Part shown: piece by piece, positions 25,843-37,525 of the stretch | Layout of the letters: each line of letters starts with the position of its first letter | Position numbering within the stretch: the stretch's first letter is position 1 | NCBI RefSeq assembly: GCF_014898815.1 | Contig: NW_026515546.1 | Span: 978,501 to 1,042,500, forward strand | DNA from: Panonychus citri | Lineage: Eukaryota > Arthropoda > Arachnida > Trombidiformes > Tetranychidae | Direction: 5' to 3' | DNA length: 64,000 bases | Position numbers and translations under genes: made by a program | Notes under the pieces: generated by a model | Databases searched by the model: none | Seen by the model: the letters and a program-made list of their open reading frames with translations, nothing else | Told to the model about the DNA's origin: nothing

Positions 25843-28131
25843 TTACCAAATATGTGTTTCTCTAATTTCACTAATTATCATGTTAGCCTTTTGTAATGCT
25901 TTTAACATTTCGGTTGCTTCTCTACGACGAACGGCAATATGTTCAGATTCTGAAAGTAGATCATCAAAATCTTCCTTCTTGTAAAGATGAGTTACCAATT
26001 CGGATTGTAAATTATCTTTAACAAAATTAACAAGGAAATACATGATTGCCTTTGGTACCGAGTCTTGAATGTTTTTACGAACAATTAAAAAATAAGATCT
26101 AATTAATTTCTCAATAACTGTACAATCCCTTTGCTCTTTGGATGTTAATTTAACTTCCCTGCTTGCTGGTACATCGGGTAAAAGGTTAACTGGTTTAGTA
26201 AGTTGATGATTTTGAGACTTTCTATAAATTGGAACAGCCGAATTGGGTAAACTACTGGGTCCACTTGAATCACCTAATCTGTCTAGATCATTCATATTAT
26301 CACCCGCTTCTAATTGTCCAGTGGGAGCTTTTTTATTTGAAACTGACCAAATGGTGTTCGCATCAAGTTTAAGTGATAACGATGATCCTGGTTTCGTTTT
26401 AACTAATTCACTGGAACTACCAACAGCTGATCCATCTTCTGAGGATAGAATTGCATTACTTGGTGAATATTTTTTCTTCTGATCAATTTCTGCATTTTTC
26501 ATTAGAGTTCCAATCAATTGAGCTTCATGGAAATCAGGGTGTCTTGTGTTAATGTAAGCCAATTCTACGAATACTAAATTGTGGACCATTGAGTTGGTCG
26601 GTGGTAATCGACGTCTTAAAAGCTGTGTGACAACGTCGATTATTTTTTCATGGAGTTTAGGAAATCGAAGCAATTCTTGTTGAATTTCAAAGTCACAATG
26701 TTGAATAATTGCAACCATTTCTTCGTGAACCAAATCAACGCATTTTAAACTTGGTTCCTCGAGACGGCGAATTTGTCTTTTCACAAGTAGATCAAAACTA
26801 ACCTCGGGCACGAAAAGAGCTGGTCGAGGTCCAGTAGCATTTTGAATGGCTGTTAATATGTCTCGATAGGTTAATCCTTCAAGAGGATCAACAGCATCAA
26901 GACGTTTACTGAATACTTCATGGAAAACATAACAAATACGAGCACCTCCAGACAATTTAGATGTTTCAATATCTCTTGCAGTACCTTCAATCGCTGAGCA
27001 ATAAGCTGAAGCAAAACGTGTAATAATTTGTAAAAGAGTTTGCCCTTGGTCGACAACCGCATCACCATATGAATTTAAAAGAGTTTGGAATTGTGAAATC
27101 ATCACTGAGACCCGAGTCTTCAGATCAGGTAGACAATCACGAATATGATGCATCAATAATCTGTTCAGAGTTTTGGCAAGATAAGCAGTTCCATTTCGAG
27201 TAGCTAGAGTGGGATACTTTTTCTGTAAGAAAAGTTGCTCATCTTTCAAAGCCTCTTCAATTGATTTTTTCGACAATATATCAGCTTGACTACGATTTAC
27301 AACACCGATGATTCCTAATTTAACCGGAATGACTCGACCCATAAGAACATCAACAGCATCTATTTAATAGAGAAAAAGATTATAGATAAAAAGAAAAGGT
27401 AAATAGAAATGAAATAAACGCTTCAATTAACCGAGAAATTATGAAAGAGACAAAATACCTGTTCCAGCGTCCATAAGATCAAGCTTAGTGATCACCGCTA
27501 AAGTCCTTCTTCCGTCTGGGTCAACATCCCGAGCAAATTTGAGAGCTTCGGAAGTGGCAAAATCTGTATTTGCAGCAGTAACTGCAAGTATAATTGAATT
27601 TGGATTTGCAATGTATTTGGACAGTAGCTCTTTGATTTGCATTTCAATGTCGGCAGGTTGATCACCAACTGGAACTTTGGTTATACCAGGTAAATCAACA
27701 AGTGTTAAATTAACCACTCGAGGAGAATAAATCTTCAGGTTAATCGGCTCAGGACAAATTCCCTTATTGGAACCAGACATTCGATCAGTTTCAGCTTCTA
27801 TTTCAATCCTAACCTCATCAAAATTGGAATACACTCGATTTTTGGTGTGTAAAAATCTGGCCCATTCTTCAAGACCTAAGGTTCCCTCCTCAACCGATCT
27901 TTGTACTTTATCATCCAAAGGAACATTGGTCAATTGAAGGATCAATGGTCGTCGGGTAACAATTCCTGGACCACGAGGAAGAAAATCTTTGCCTACCAAT
28001 GATTCAATGACAGACGATTTACCAGAGGATTGATTACCAACAACAACAATTTGTGGTAATTGGATTGTATCACTTCCAATTGTATTGAAAACATCTTGTA
28101 GTTTATTAATCACAGGAATTAAAGCTTCCAT
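25843..28131 (-). CDS. Drp1: Dynamin-related protein 1 (mitochondrial/peroxisomal fission GTPase)
   Basis: Two exons, 28131-27459 and 27359-25843, joined across a 99-bp intron inside the conserved GTP-binding core (LMDAGTDAVDVLMGR), give 729 residues, close to the roughly 735 of the fly protein. Visible motifs are the P-loop GNQSSGKSS, the G3 motif DLPG and the G4 motif TKLD. The middle/stalk region and a C-terminal GTPase effector domain ending near residue 729 follow, separated by a variable Ser/Asn-rich insert. Known role: a cytosolic GTPase that assembles into rings on mitochondria and peroxisomes and constricts them. It is divergent from ADO on the other strand with an 824-bp shared upstream region holding an X-box-like element. 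No disruption is seen. Confidence 0.96.
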
Positions 28132-28750
28132 ATTCCATCAGCTAAGTAATTTGCTAATACACCAGGTGAATTAAAATCAATCAACACCAATTAAACTGAA
28201 AAATAGAAGAAACAAAAAAAAACCAATTGATAAATATACGAAAATGGAGACACACAAATCAGAGAGTAATCATTGGTCCAGGTGAAAATGTAGACAATAG
28301 GATTAGAAACACTGATGGGAAATAAGAAGCAACTCAAAAATTGAACAATTAATCCAACATGAGGATTAAAAGAAGGTTATTAACATGAAAACATGATCTT
28401 GAGAAAGAAAAATAAGGATAAAACACAAAGACAGAGAATTAGAAAGAGGAAAAGAATCAGAAAAGAGAGGGAATGAAAGAGTTTCTTTCTCTTTTCTCTC
28501 TCTCTTCTTTCTTTCTCTCTATTCTTTTTTCCTTTTTCTAAAAAGAGAAAATCAATCTTCAAGTTATTCTATTGTCTAAACTGGATGAGATTCCAACAAA
28601 TTAACACCATTCCACTAGAAATACACTAATACTCACGTCTAAATACAAATTAAGTTCAGTGATTAATTAATTAAAAGTGAATACATTAAGTGAAGCAAAG
28701 GAAACAAAAATTGAATCGATCAAAAAAAAAACAGAAAAATTTGGTTGATC

Positions 28751-28765
28751 GTTGCCCATGGTAAC
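28751..28765. promoter_or_regulatory. RFX X-box-like element in the Drp1/ADO divergent promoter
   Basis: GTTGCCCATGGTAAC has GTTGCC and GGTAAC arms with a 3-base spacer, matching RFX-family X-box half sites. It lies about 190 bp upstream of the ADO start and 620 bp upstream of the Drp1 start, followed by a locally GC-richer patch. Functional status is inferred. Confidence 0.45.
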
Positions 28766-28955
28766 CCCACGCCTCTTGTTTCCAGCAATTGATTTTGTTT
28801 TGATTTGATTTCCTTTCACTTCGTACTCATTACAATTGATTTAATTTGTTTGTTAATTTTATTTTGAGAAAAGAATAATCTTATTTATCTTAATTAGGTT
28901 GTATGTTCTCTTTATAGAATCTGTGTTATATGTTGTAGCACAAGTGACAATCATC

Positions 28956-29654
28956 ATGACTTCGTTGATACAAAATTTGGCTCGATTGGCTCAACAAACG
29001 TTTTCCAAGCAGGTAAATGAAGAATCGCTCAATAGATTAAGAAATTTGGCCTCAAATTTAACTGCCCGTGATGTTGATTTTAAAGGTGACCTGTTAGAAG
29101 ATCAAAAAAATTGTGGCCTTAAAGGACCAACAGTTCATGTTGATATTTGTGAAGATGATTTTCATTCAATATCAATATTTGGTATTCGTGAGGGTAAAAA
29201 AATACCTCTTCATGATCATCCTGATATGTATGGTTTAATTAAAGTGATTCGTGGTGCTATTAAGATTAAATCATTCACTCAATTGTCTGTTAAGGAAATT
29301 TCAACCACCCCTAAAGAAATTACATCAAAAGTATCTTGGAGACAAAGGCATCTTCTTATACCGACTGTGATGACCGGAGAGAAAATAGTTACCCAATCAA
29401 ATGAATCGTGTTTACTTTATCCCAATGAGAATAATATCCATGAGATTACCTCGATTGAAGGATTATCCGCTTTTGTTGATATTCTTTCACCACCTTACCA
29501 AGATGGCGAACGAGATTGTCACTTTTATACTGTTCTTGGAACCGCTTTTGACCCCAAGCTAAATGTCAACGTTACTTGGCTTCTTCAAATCGACTCTCCG
29601 AGCTCCTATTGGTGTGATACAATTCCATATTCAGGACCACCGGTTAGATTATGA
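28956..29654 (+). CDS. ADO: 2-aminoethanethiol (cysteamine) dioxygenase, PCO/ADO family
   Basis: Single-exon frame of 232 residues from ATG 28956. An in-frame frame extends upstream to 28899, but MTSLIQNLARLAQQTF matches the start of animal ADO. The cupin core shows IPLHDHPDMYGLIKV, supplying two metal-binding histidines, and HEI further on (NIHEITSIEG) as the likely third. The C-terminal WLLQI and YSGPPV stretches match the family. Known chemistry: non-haem iron thiol dioxygenation of cysteamine to hypotaurine and of N-terminal cysteines, the latter an oxygen-sensing N-degron step. It is divergent from Drp1 and convergent with TPMT. Confidence 0.9.
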   Translation: MTSLIQNLARLAQQTFSKQVNEESLNRLRNLASNLTARDVDFKGDLLEDQKNCGLKGPTVHVDICEDDFHSISIFGIREGKKIPLHDHPDMYGLIKVIRGAIKIKSFTQLSVKEISTTPKEITSKVSWRQRHLLIPTVMTGEKIVTQSNESCLLYPNENNIHEITSIEGLSAFVDILSPPYQDGERDCHFYTVLGTAFDPKLNVNVTWLLQIDSPSSYWCDTIPYSGPPVRL

Positions 29655-29975
29655 ATAAAGGGTACGATTCGATTGATAGAAACAAAAAAGTTCATAGATA
29701 ACCTTTTGTAAAAGACTATGATTATGCACCGAATCGATTGTTATTAATACTAACGTGAGAGTAACTAGTGACTAAAAAAACTCAATTCAATACGAAAATG
29801 TAAATTTCTATGGTGTGAATATATTTTAATTGTCAAATTAGTGAATTTCAATCTAGTTTTCTACTAATTGTTTACATCAAATGTCAACCTTTTCTTTGGT
29901 GAAAATCGTTTATTTCTCCCATCATAGGAATTATAACTTATCCCATGGATCGATTACTGGTCAATTGATTCATCT

Positions 29976-30991
29976 TTAGGCTTGACCTCTTTGCTTTGGT
30001 TTGAGGAGATAAGTTGTTTCCTTTACTTCAAGAGGTGTTTGCATGTGCTTTTGATAGAGACCAACATGATCGGGAATTTTGCTGTCGAGCTTTTCAATTT
30101 CACAGAAATCACCTGAGAGAGAAAGAGACACATAAATGGAGAAGGAAAAGTTAATCACCCATTAAAAATTTGGATTCTTTCTCAATGGATACGAAATATT
30201 AACTTACCAAAATATTGGCGAACCTTTTCCTCTGGTTGACTGAATGGAACTCCAGTCCACAATTTATCGTCAAATTCAGTTACCAATAGAAGATAACGGA
30301 AGTTTGGAGCCAAAAGTCGTTTCATTGTTTGGATGTAAAGTTTTTGCTCTTCTTCGGTGATAGTTCCAAATGCACCACGATCCCAAACACATTCGATAGT
30401 ATTATTGATCAATGGACTATTTTGATAGATTCCAGCAAGTTGTAGATGAGAATTCAATTATTATCATGGAATCAAATCAAAAGAGAAGATCACAAAAAGA
30501 AAACTAAGAAATCTTACTTATCGAGGGTCAAGAAGTTTGTTTGGACAATATTGAGACGTTTATCGGCCACCGAGTAGAGACGAGATTTCTCATCTAAATC
30601 TTCACAAGTATATTCGAGTTGCTGTTCTTTGAAAAAATCTTGAGCAGCTTCGGCAGCACAATCAGCACCATAGACTTCGTAGCCTTGTTCCCAGAAGTAT
30701 TTCATGTCGATCACTTTACCGCACATTGGGAAAAGCATACGAGATCCTTTTCGTCCATCGAGTAAAAGATGTTCGTACTTGACCAATGTTCTAAATGAGA
30801 TTATCAAAGAACAAGGATAAATAATCATTCAAAAATCACCTTGGTAATATAAAGAAAATTAAAACTCACGGATTTCGATGGGTCAAATGCCAAGCAGTAT
30901 CTCGAGCTGACCAGAGGTCTTTCCACATTCCGGTATAATTATCGGCATTTTTAAGATCATCCAAATTTTCGTTAATCACTTGAGTGGACAT
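29976..30991 (-). CDS. TPMT: Thiopurine S-methyltransferase family protein
   Basis: Four exons, 30991-30870, 30790-30518, 30416-30208 and 30112-29976, with standard GT/AG junctions, give 246 residues against 245 in human TPMT. The first exon carries W-x-DLW and W-H, the second the SAM-binding region MLFPMCGKVIDM and GYEVYGAD, the third IECVWDRGAFGTI, and the last the C-terminal strand. Family role: SAM-dependent S-methylation of thiol (and sometimes selenium) compounds in the cytosol; the natural substrate is unknown. The intron before the last exon ends in a CT-rich pyrimidine tract. Intact as read. Confidence 0.92.
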
Positions 30992-32865
30992 TTTGGAATT
31001 AACTTCAATTTTAGTAACAAAGGAAAAGACAATTGGTTAACTTTTGGAAATCTAAAGTTTTTTACTTCTTTTTTTTCTTTCTGGACTCTAATAGGTTTAC
31101 CTTTCGGTCAACACAATTAACTAATTGTGATCAACACTTTTGGTTTTTATATCGAATCAAAAAAACCAAGCACTCCCATTATACAAAAGGAGGAGTCGAC
31201 TGAACATTTTCCACTCGTTATATTACATGATTATTATTCAACAATCATCACCATCAGACTGGAGACAATTCATCAGCTGATAATAATCTCAATTGTCGGG
31301 AAAGAAAGAATATTAAACACAAAATAAGTGGAACAATTAGTTAATTTTAAAAACAAGAAAAGAAACAAATCGAAAATCCTTTCAGCCTTGAACTTTTAAA
31401 ATTCGCGTTTATTTTTTCTAACTCGTTCTCATGTCCAACTTATCATTTTTCCTTTTAAAATATTCAAACTTTTCTCTCTCTCTCCTTTTTTTTATATAAT
31501 CGAAATTCAAATTGTTGATTATCAGTTAATTCTGACAATTTACATATAATCGTGTTAATCACATTGAAAGATCATACAAAAGGCTAATCAGATCTATCTT
31601 TCCACTTGGTGTTCGAGCTGGACTAATCCGTTACTTTGATTGTTTGGTCTAAAAATTTATGCTACGTGAACCTTTTGATCCTTTCATTAAGATGATTTTC
31701 CAACAATTTACTATTTAATCAACTAATTGTTGATAACCATGATAAACGACCTCTTTGTCTTGTATCATATTTTGTAATAATTTAATTTCTACAGAAAAAC
31801 TTTAATCCAATTCGTTACCTTGATTGTTAATCTAATCACTTTAGTCACCATTATACTAAACAATATTATCTTGTTATGGTTTAACAAATTGTTGGAAAAA
31901 CTTTTTTTCTTTAATCATTAATCAAGAAAGTTGAATAATCTTTTGGACCACTGACCGATTCAATGACCCACTTGATATTTAACATTAACCATTTAATCAT
32001 AAATGAGAAATGAGTTATCTTATTGTTTAATTAAAAAGTTAATTGTTATATTGTATGACAAGCGTTTACAATTGTCCAATTAATTGTTATTTTCAATTGT
32101 TTTCATAACTCCCAACCCAATCAACTAACAATTAAACAATTCGAACCTTGGCCGGATCAATTTAATTGCTCCGGATATTGTAGCAATTAAACTTTGACAG
32201 GTTATTGATTGTCAGTTTATTCAATTAAACTAATTGTTGACAATTAATTTCCTCTGTTATTTTGAAAAATTGATTTTCGAACCAAAAAAAACTGGTTATC
32301 CCTCTGATCATATGGTCTCACTTGTTTTTCTTGTTGTTGTCAACAATTTGTTTACTTTTTTAGTTCAATTGTGTTAATTAAATTGTTTCGATGCTTTTTA
32401 TCCAATTAATTAACTCTTATTTATCCTTAATCTCAATTAGTTAATCTTCTTCTGGAAATCTGATTAACTGATTAATTCGTTTCACTTTAATTTACCTTTT
32501 CTCTTTTTCATTTTCTATTACAATTACATTATAGTGTTTGATTACAATTCTAAATCTTTTTCATTATTCTATTTAATCACAATTAGATTATCGGATTTAC
32601 ACGTTGAATACACTTAATTAAAGGTAAGTGTCAATCAATTAATTGAAGATTATCGCCTTAATTGTTATTGTTTTAAAAGAGATGAACAATATTGATGGTG
32701 ATTAACTTTCAACCTCTATAATCATCATTAGTTTTTACAGCTGATTTTTAATGTTTATTTTTTATTTCTAATTGTATTATCACAGATTAACCGATTAATG
32801 GATTAAAAGATTAATTAGTATTTGATAAGCCACAATATCTTCAATTGGAATCATTTTAAATCATA
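30992..32865. other. Intergenic region between TPMT and the FAM210-type gene
   Basis: About 1.9 kb without a supported gene. A CGCG-containing motif at about 31404-31407 lies 413 bases upstream of TPMT. For the plus-strand gene, a good donor (AAG|GTAAGTG) at 32624 and an acceptor (CACAG) ending at 32785 suggest a 162-bp intron in the 5' UTR. The rest is AT-rich sequence with many TTAATTGT words. Confidence 0.45.
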
Positions 32866-33594
32866 ATGATTAGATTTGGGTTAACATACATAATCAAATC
32901 AGGTTGTTGTTTAAGCTTTCAGTCAATTCTAGTGAAACAAAGCAACACTAAATTACCAAGATTACTGGGATCATTTTCCTATTCATCGTCTCAACAATTA
33001 AATTCCGAGGCTACAATTAAATCAATTAATCCATTGTGTCCACCATCTCAAGGTTTATCATCGTCAATCTATTATAATTTGGTGTCACCCACAAACCGAT
33101 ACTTTCACACCATGAATGTAGCAAGAAATAAGGAGCAATCATCAGTAAATCATTCATCGTCTTCAGGTGATAATCAGGAGCATGGAAATGACTTGAAAAG
33201 TCAACAAGGTCAAATGACAATCGATGCTAATCAACCTGTCGATCCAAAGGATAAAAAAGGCCGATTCAAAGTCTTAATTCGTGATTATGGTTTAACTGCC
33301 GTTATTTTCCATGTGACAATTTCGTTAGCATCTCTTGGAATTTGTTATCTTTTGGTTAACAGTTCACTTCCAATGGATCAGATATTCACTTGGCTTGGAA
33401 TCGATAAGAAATTGGGAAATTTGTCCGATGCCGCGTCCACTTCAACCAATTTCGTGGTTGCTTATGCTGTTCACAAAAGTATGGCTCTAATTAGATTGTC
33501 AATTACCGCCGCTTGTGTGCCCATAATTGTCCGGTATCTTAGGTCAAAGGGGATAATTAAAACGGTTGGTAAAGTTGCTAAGAAAGTAGATTAA
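32866..33594 (+). CDS. FAM210 (DUF1279) family mitochondrial membrane protein
   Basis: Single coding exon, 242 residues. The N-terminal ~110 residues are Ser/basic-rich and look like a mitochondrial targeting sequence. The DUF1279 core starts at FKVLIRDYGLTAVIFHV, continues through the hydrophobic segment ISLASLGICYLLV, and keeps the family motif FVVAYAVHKSMALIRLSIT then IVRYLRSKG. It is closest in layout to FAM210B. Members sit in the mitochondrial inner membrane and affect respiration and metabolism; the biochemical activity is unresolved. A short Lys-rich tail ends the protein. Confidence 0.87.
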   Translation: MIRFGLTYIIKSGCCLSFQSILVKQSNTKLPRLLGSFSYSSSQQLNSEATIKSINPLCPPSQGLSSSIYYNLVSPTNRYFHTMNVARNKEQSSVNHSSSSGDNQEHGNDLKSQQGQMTIDANQPVDPKDKKGRFKVLIRDYGLTAVIFHVTISLASLGICYLLVNSSLPMDQIFTWLGIDKKLGNLSDAASTSTNFVVAYAVHKSMALIRLSITAACVPIIVRYLRSKGIIKTVGKVAKKVD

Positions 33595-33803
33595 ATTTAA
33601 TGGTAAATTTTAATTCTCTAGATTGAGTAACCTTATTTTTTATGTAAATCTTACTCGAAATGTAATACAATAAGTAAATTAAGCAATATGATTTTTTTTG
33701 TAATCGTTGATGAATTTTGGGCATTTTTTATTATTTATCTTCGTCTCAATACTCAGGTGATTGACTAGTTGTTTCGAGAAATGAAATGAAAACTAACTTG
33801 GGA

Positions 33804-34740
33804 AACTCTGTCATATATCGAGTTGACTAAATCAGTGGATAACTCGGCGAGAGTTACTCCGAATACTGTATAGCAAAAGGAGAAACTGGCCAATCATTAC
33901 TTCACTCAATATGCAATCAAAATTTGAGATACTAAGCAACCGTTTCACACGATCTATTAATACTCAACGGATCGAAAACAATAAACGGATGTCCAAAGAT
34001 CTTGTTCTGGTTCCCGAGTTGTTTCTTCTAACGGGATTGTCAGAAAATAAGAAAAATGGCCTCAACTTTCGCTAATTGGATAAACACGTTCAATTGGATA
34101 CACCACAACAAACTAATTCACTGAGAGACTTTATTTGGAAAATGATGACAAATGATAAAGTTATGGAAGAAATGAACGAACGAATCCGGAAACCCGATCA
34201 AAGTACTGGATTAATTTTGGGACCAGAAAAATGCTAATGTGTTATCGAAGCGCTGATTATGGTATTCTTTACCATCAGAAGACAGGATCATTCGAGCAGT
34301 ACCACTATGAGAGAGCGTGAGAGGTCCCATTACCATCGAAAATTGAATTGTTGTCATTCCTATGAGAGATCAATCTATGGTTGGACATGTTAGAATGAGT
34401 CGCAGGTCCATTGGGTCTTGCAATTTATATTCAAAATTTGGTACCTGGAAAATGATCGAACCCAAATTTATCTTACTACTTGCCGATCAATTCCATCTAC
34501 CGCTAAATTGGCAAATGTGATGATTCTCAACAACATGGAAATCTACTTTTTTCTTAAACTTGTCCGAGAAGAAACAGCTTTCAATCCAAGTTCAATTAGA
34601 ACTAATTGTGAAAAATTCTGTAGTCAATCGAGTTGAGCAATTCAAATAGGAACTCAATCAAACCGATAGATAACTCTGCGAAAGTTACTGGTAAACGGTG
34701 TAAAGTAATTAAAAGGTATTTTAATTAGAAGTAATCAACT
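33804..34740 (+). pseudogene. Decayed PIWI-family (PAZ-MID) pseudogene with a second partial PAZ copy
   Basis: Translated pieces in shifting frames recover PIWI landmarks in correct order. YRVD at 33816 matches the PAZ YRVDDI motif. YFTQYAIKI*DTKQP (about 33890-33935) matches the PAZ-end Y-x-x-x-Y-x-I-x-I-D-x-x-QP. DLVLVPELFLLTGLSENKK (from 33998) matches the PIWI hallmark VPELC-x-LTG. SLRDFIWKMMTND and LILGPEKC follow (to 34234), then PITIEN*IVVIP (from about 34324), where a TGA replaces the usual NW tryptophan. Multiple stops (for example 34073 and 34235) and frameshifts rule out function. A second, diverged copy of the YRVD-region DNA starts near 34609. No catalytic PIWI domain was seen. 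The block is visibly less AT-rich than its surroundings. Confidence 0.82.
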
Positions 34741-35299
34741 TTCTCTTTATTGCCATTGAGTGATTTTCAGTTTTTTTTTTCGAGCCACATAAACACCAGG
34801 GCAGTTGGAATACACTTAATCTAGAGATTTAAATCGTTGTAAAGGAATGAGAATAGATTGTTGAACATTGATTCGTGTTGATTAGTTGTTGATACACTGA
34901 TTGGATAATAATAATAATCATTTTGGTTAACATTAAATTCAATGAGGTTGATGATTGGTTTTCTGTTGATATTGTAAATCCAAGCGAGAGTCTTAATTAT
35001 TCATGTGGCCAGTGATCAATCATTTTTTGCTATTATCATATTCCTTTGATTATTTCATTTTTCACTCTTGATTGTGACAATACCACGACTTTTTTAAAAC
35101 TCTGATTAACTGGATCGTGTGTGCTTCAGCATAAATAATATATTTATATGTAACTTTTTTGTTTTCTATCTCTTTTTTTTGTTTATCATTCATGAAACAA
35201 TTAAATCCACCTTATATGACACTTTCTGTAAGCTTGTCCGTGAATCACTGTCACTCTCACAACACAATTAAAAAAAATATTTAAAGAGTCCTTAAAATC
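34741..35299. other. Intergenic stretch between PIWI pseudogene and ARPC2
   Basis: About 560 bp of AT-rich sequence with no supported gene. It lies immediately downstream of the minus-strand ARPC2 stop codon and probably includes its 3' UTR. Confidence 0.4.
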
Positions 35300-37525
35300 T
35301 CATTTATTTGAAGATGCTCCGGTTATTTCAGGATAATAAGGTGTAGGTACAAACGTTTTTCCTCTGGTAATTAGTAATATGAGAATAGAAGAGAGAGAGA
35401 GAGAGATAAAATGGAAGAGAAGAAAAAAGAAAATTATATTATTAGATAGATTCCTCCCACGGGTAAACCCAATAATTGATGATTGCAATAAATGGGTAGA
35501 GAAAAATCAATAGCAATTAAAATACTTACGTAATAGTTTTCTTTTCTGTCTGACGTTCAGGCCGAGCTCGATTGAGAATTTTAAGGAACTCTGAAGTTTT
35601 AGCTCTCATCCTAGAATGTATATAAACTTTTGAGCATTTGATGTGGTAATGCAAATAATCACGGAAAATATGTATCAAATTAATTGTATTATCTCGAGAT
35701 TTTTTACTAGTATGTCGAGGGAATAGAACGAAAGTAATGTAGCCAATTTTATCACCAGCAAGAGCATCGGTGTCTTGAAGCTCCATGGGTGGTTCTTTGT
35801 GACTGAATAAAACATGGGGCGCAGTGTGACTCGCTTTACGCCCTTCTTTGAATTCTTGCATGAAAACCTAACGAAGTGACAAGAGAGGGAGAGGGAGAGA
35901 GAGAGAGAGAGAATAATGTTAAAAGAAATGAAATTGTATTGATGATGGAACAAAGATAACAATCAAGTGGTGAGAAGAAAATTTCTTTTCAATGAAACGG
36001 CCAAAGTTTTCGAATAAGAAAACATAATAAAACAAAAAGGAAATGGAGACTTTTTCATCTCCACCTAAATTTGAGATATTTAATAGAAAAATTTTCTAAA
36101 TGAAATATAATTGGAGGAGTCATTGATATCCAATTTCCTATTTAAAAACAAAGAGAGATAAAGTTAATCAAGAACATCCCGTTACTTTGGAGAGAAAGAG
36201 AGAGAGAAATACTAGAAAACTCTATCACAACCATACAAGGTAATATGTTTGTTGATTTTGTTGCTTCAACGATGGCAATCAAGTCAATTCCTGTTTCAAA
36301 ATAATAAAACGACTAATTTGGCGAAAGTAAATCATCTAATAAGCTGATGTATTCAATTCTGACAATATTAAGCTTGATGATTGTTAAGATTAATTTATAC
36401 TAAATAGGGAAAACTAAGGGAACCATAAAAATCTATGACTAAATTAGATTAACTGTATGGACGATTAAATACAGAGAAAAGCCGGTGGTACATTTTTACT
36501 TATCATTGGAATAGAAATAAACTTGTTATCCACTTGATTTTTATCTAATTGTTGAATAGATCTCAACATACCTTTCCAATAATAACATCCGATTCATCCT
36601 TGAAAACGGTGCTGAAAATAACGGTTACCCTGTCAGGTTTGGCTTCCACATACATGGTTTCATCTTCTCTATAATGGATAACGGCTCGTTTGCCTTCTTC
36701 TTGACCTTTCTCTTGAAATTCAAAATATTTCTCAAAAACTGAGGCGAAACAGTTTCTTTTCAAAAGTCCAGCTTTCTTAACTAATTCCTGGTGATTTTCG
36801 GGTAAATTTTTCAAATCAAATAACAATGTAACATTGTAACCTTCTTCTGGAGGTAATTGCAATAACGAGCCATATTCTCGTTGAAGTAAATCATCAGCTC
36901 CATGTTCTTGTAAATCTTTATAAAATTTGAGAGCAATGCTAACCCTTATTTTATATTTGTCATCCTTCAAATTGGAAATGTGGAAAATAACACCATCAAA
37001 ATCAGCAAAGGTAACATCAACCAGCTCTAATTTTGAATTTGATCTGAAAAGAAAAAGATGGACAATTTAAGTACGAATGAAAAGACAAACATAAACATGG
37101 AAGATGATCAAAACTCAGACCCAACCAGAAAAAAAGAGGAAGAGATGGAGAGAAGAGAGAGAGAGAGAAAGACCAAAAAAGAGAGAAGAAAAAAAGACAC
37201 CGCCAGACAGAGAAATGAAAGAGGTTAATTGTGAGAACAGTTTGTTTAAAGAGACATAATTTAAGGCCAAAGAATATTGAAATTATTATCTTACAATCAA
37301 CAAGCAGTTAAGAAAAATATTAAATGAATCATTTAGGTGTGAATATTATCAGCCTAAGATAAGCTAATGATGAGGAGAGAAGAGGTAAAATCATCAATGA
37401 TAAATGATGTTGGATAATTTCTGTTACTCAGAAAGAAATGGAAAAAAATATACTTACTCAACTTCACTAATTTTGTAACTTAATGTATCTTCAATTGTTT
37501 TATTATTAATTTCTAGAAGAATCAT
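35300..37525 (-). CDS. ARPC2: Arp2/3 complex subunit 2 (p34)
   Basis: Four exons, 37525-37458, 37043-36572, 35867-35530 and 35363-35300, total 313 residues versus 300 in human. Conserved stretches include MILLEINN at the start, ADFDGVIFHISN, LLKRNCFASVFEKYF, VIHYREDETMYVEAKPDRVT, GYITFVLFPRHT, RDYLHYHIKCSKVYIHSRMR and the C-terminal ITGKTF. Known role: with ARPC4 it forms the core of the actin-branching Arp2/3 complex and contacts the mother filament. The acceptors of exons 3 and 4 sit downstream of long CT-repeat tracts. A short upstream ORF of 25 codons (37690-37613), with a possible tiny intron after it, lies in the presumed 5' leader. Confidence 0.95.
35879..35912 (-). repeat. (CT)n tract serving as ARPC2 exon 3 pyrimidine tract
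   Basis: On the plus strand this is GAGAGGGAGAGGGAGAG followed by pure GA. On the gene strand it is a long CT run ending a dozen bases before the exon 3 acceptor at 35868. Confidence 0.8.

Noticed and set aside
33804..34740. LTR-retrotransposon interpretation of the two similar segments about 800 bp apart
   Set aside because: The repeated DNA encodes the PAZ YRVD region of PIWI and is not terminal; no primer-binding site, polypurine tract or pol motifs between the copies.
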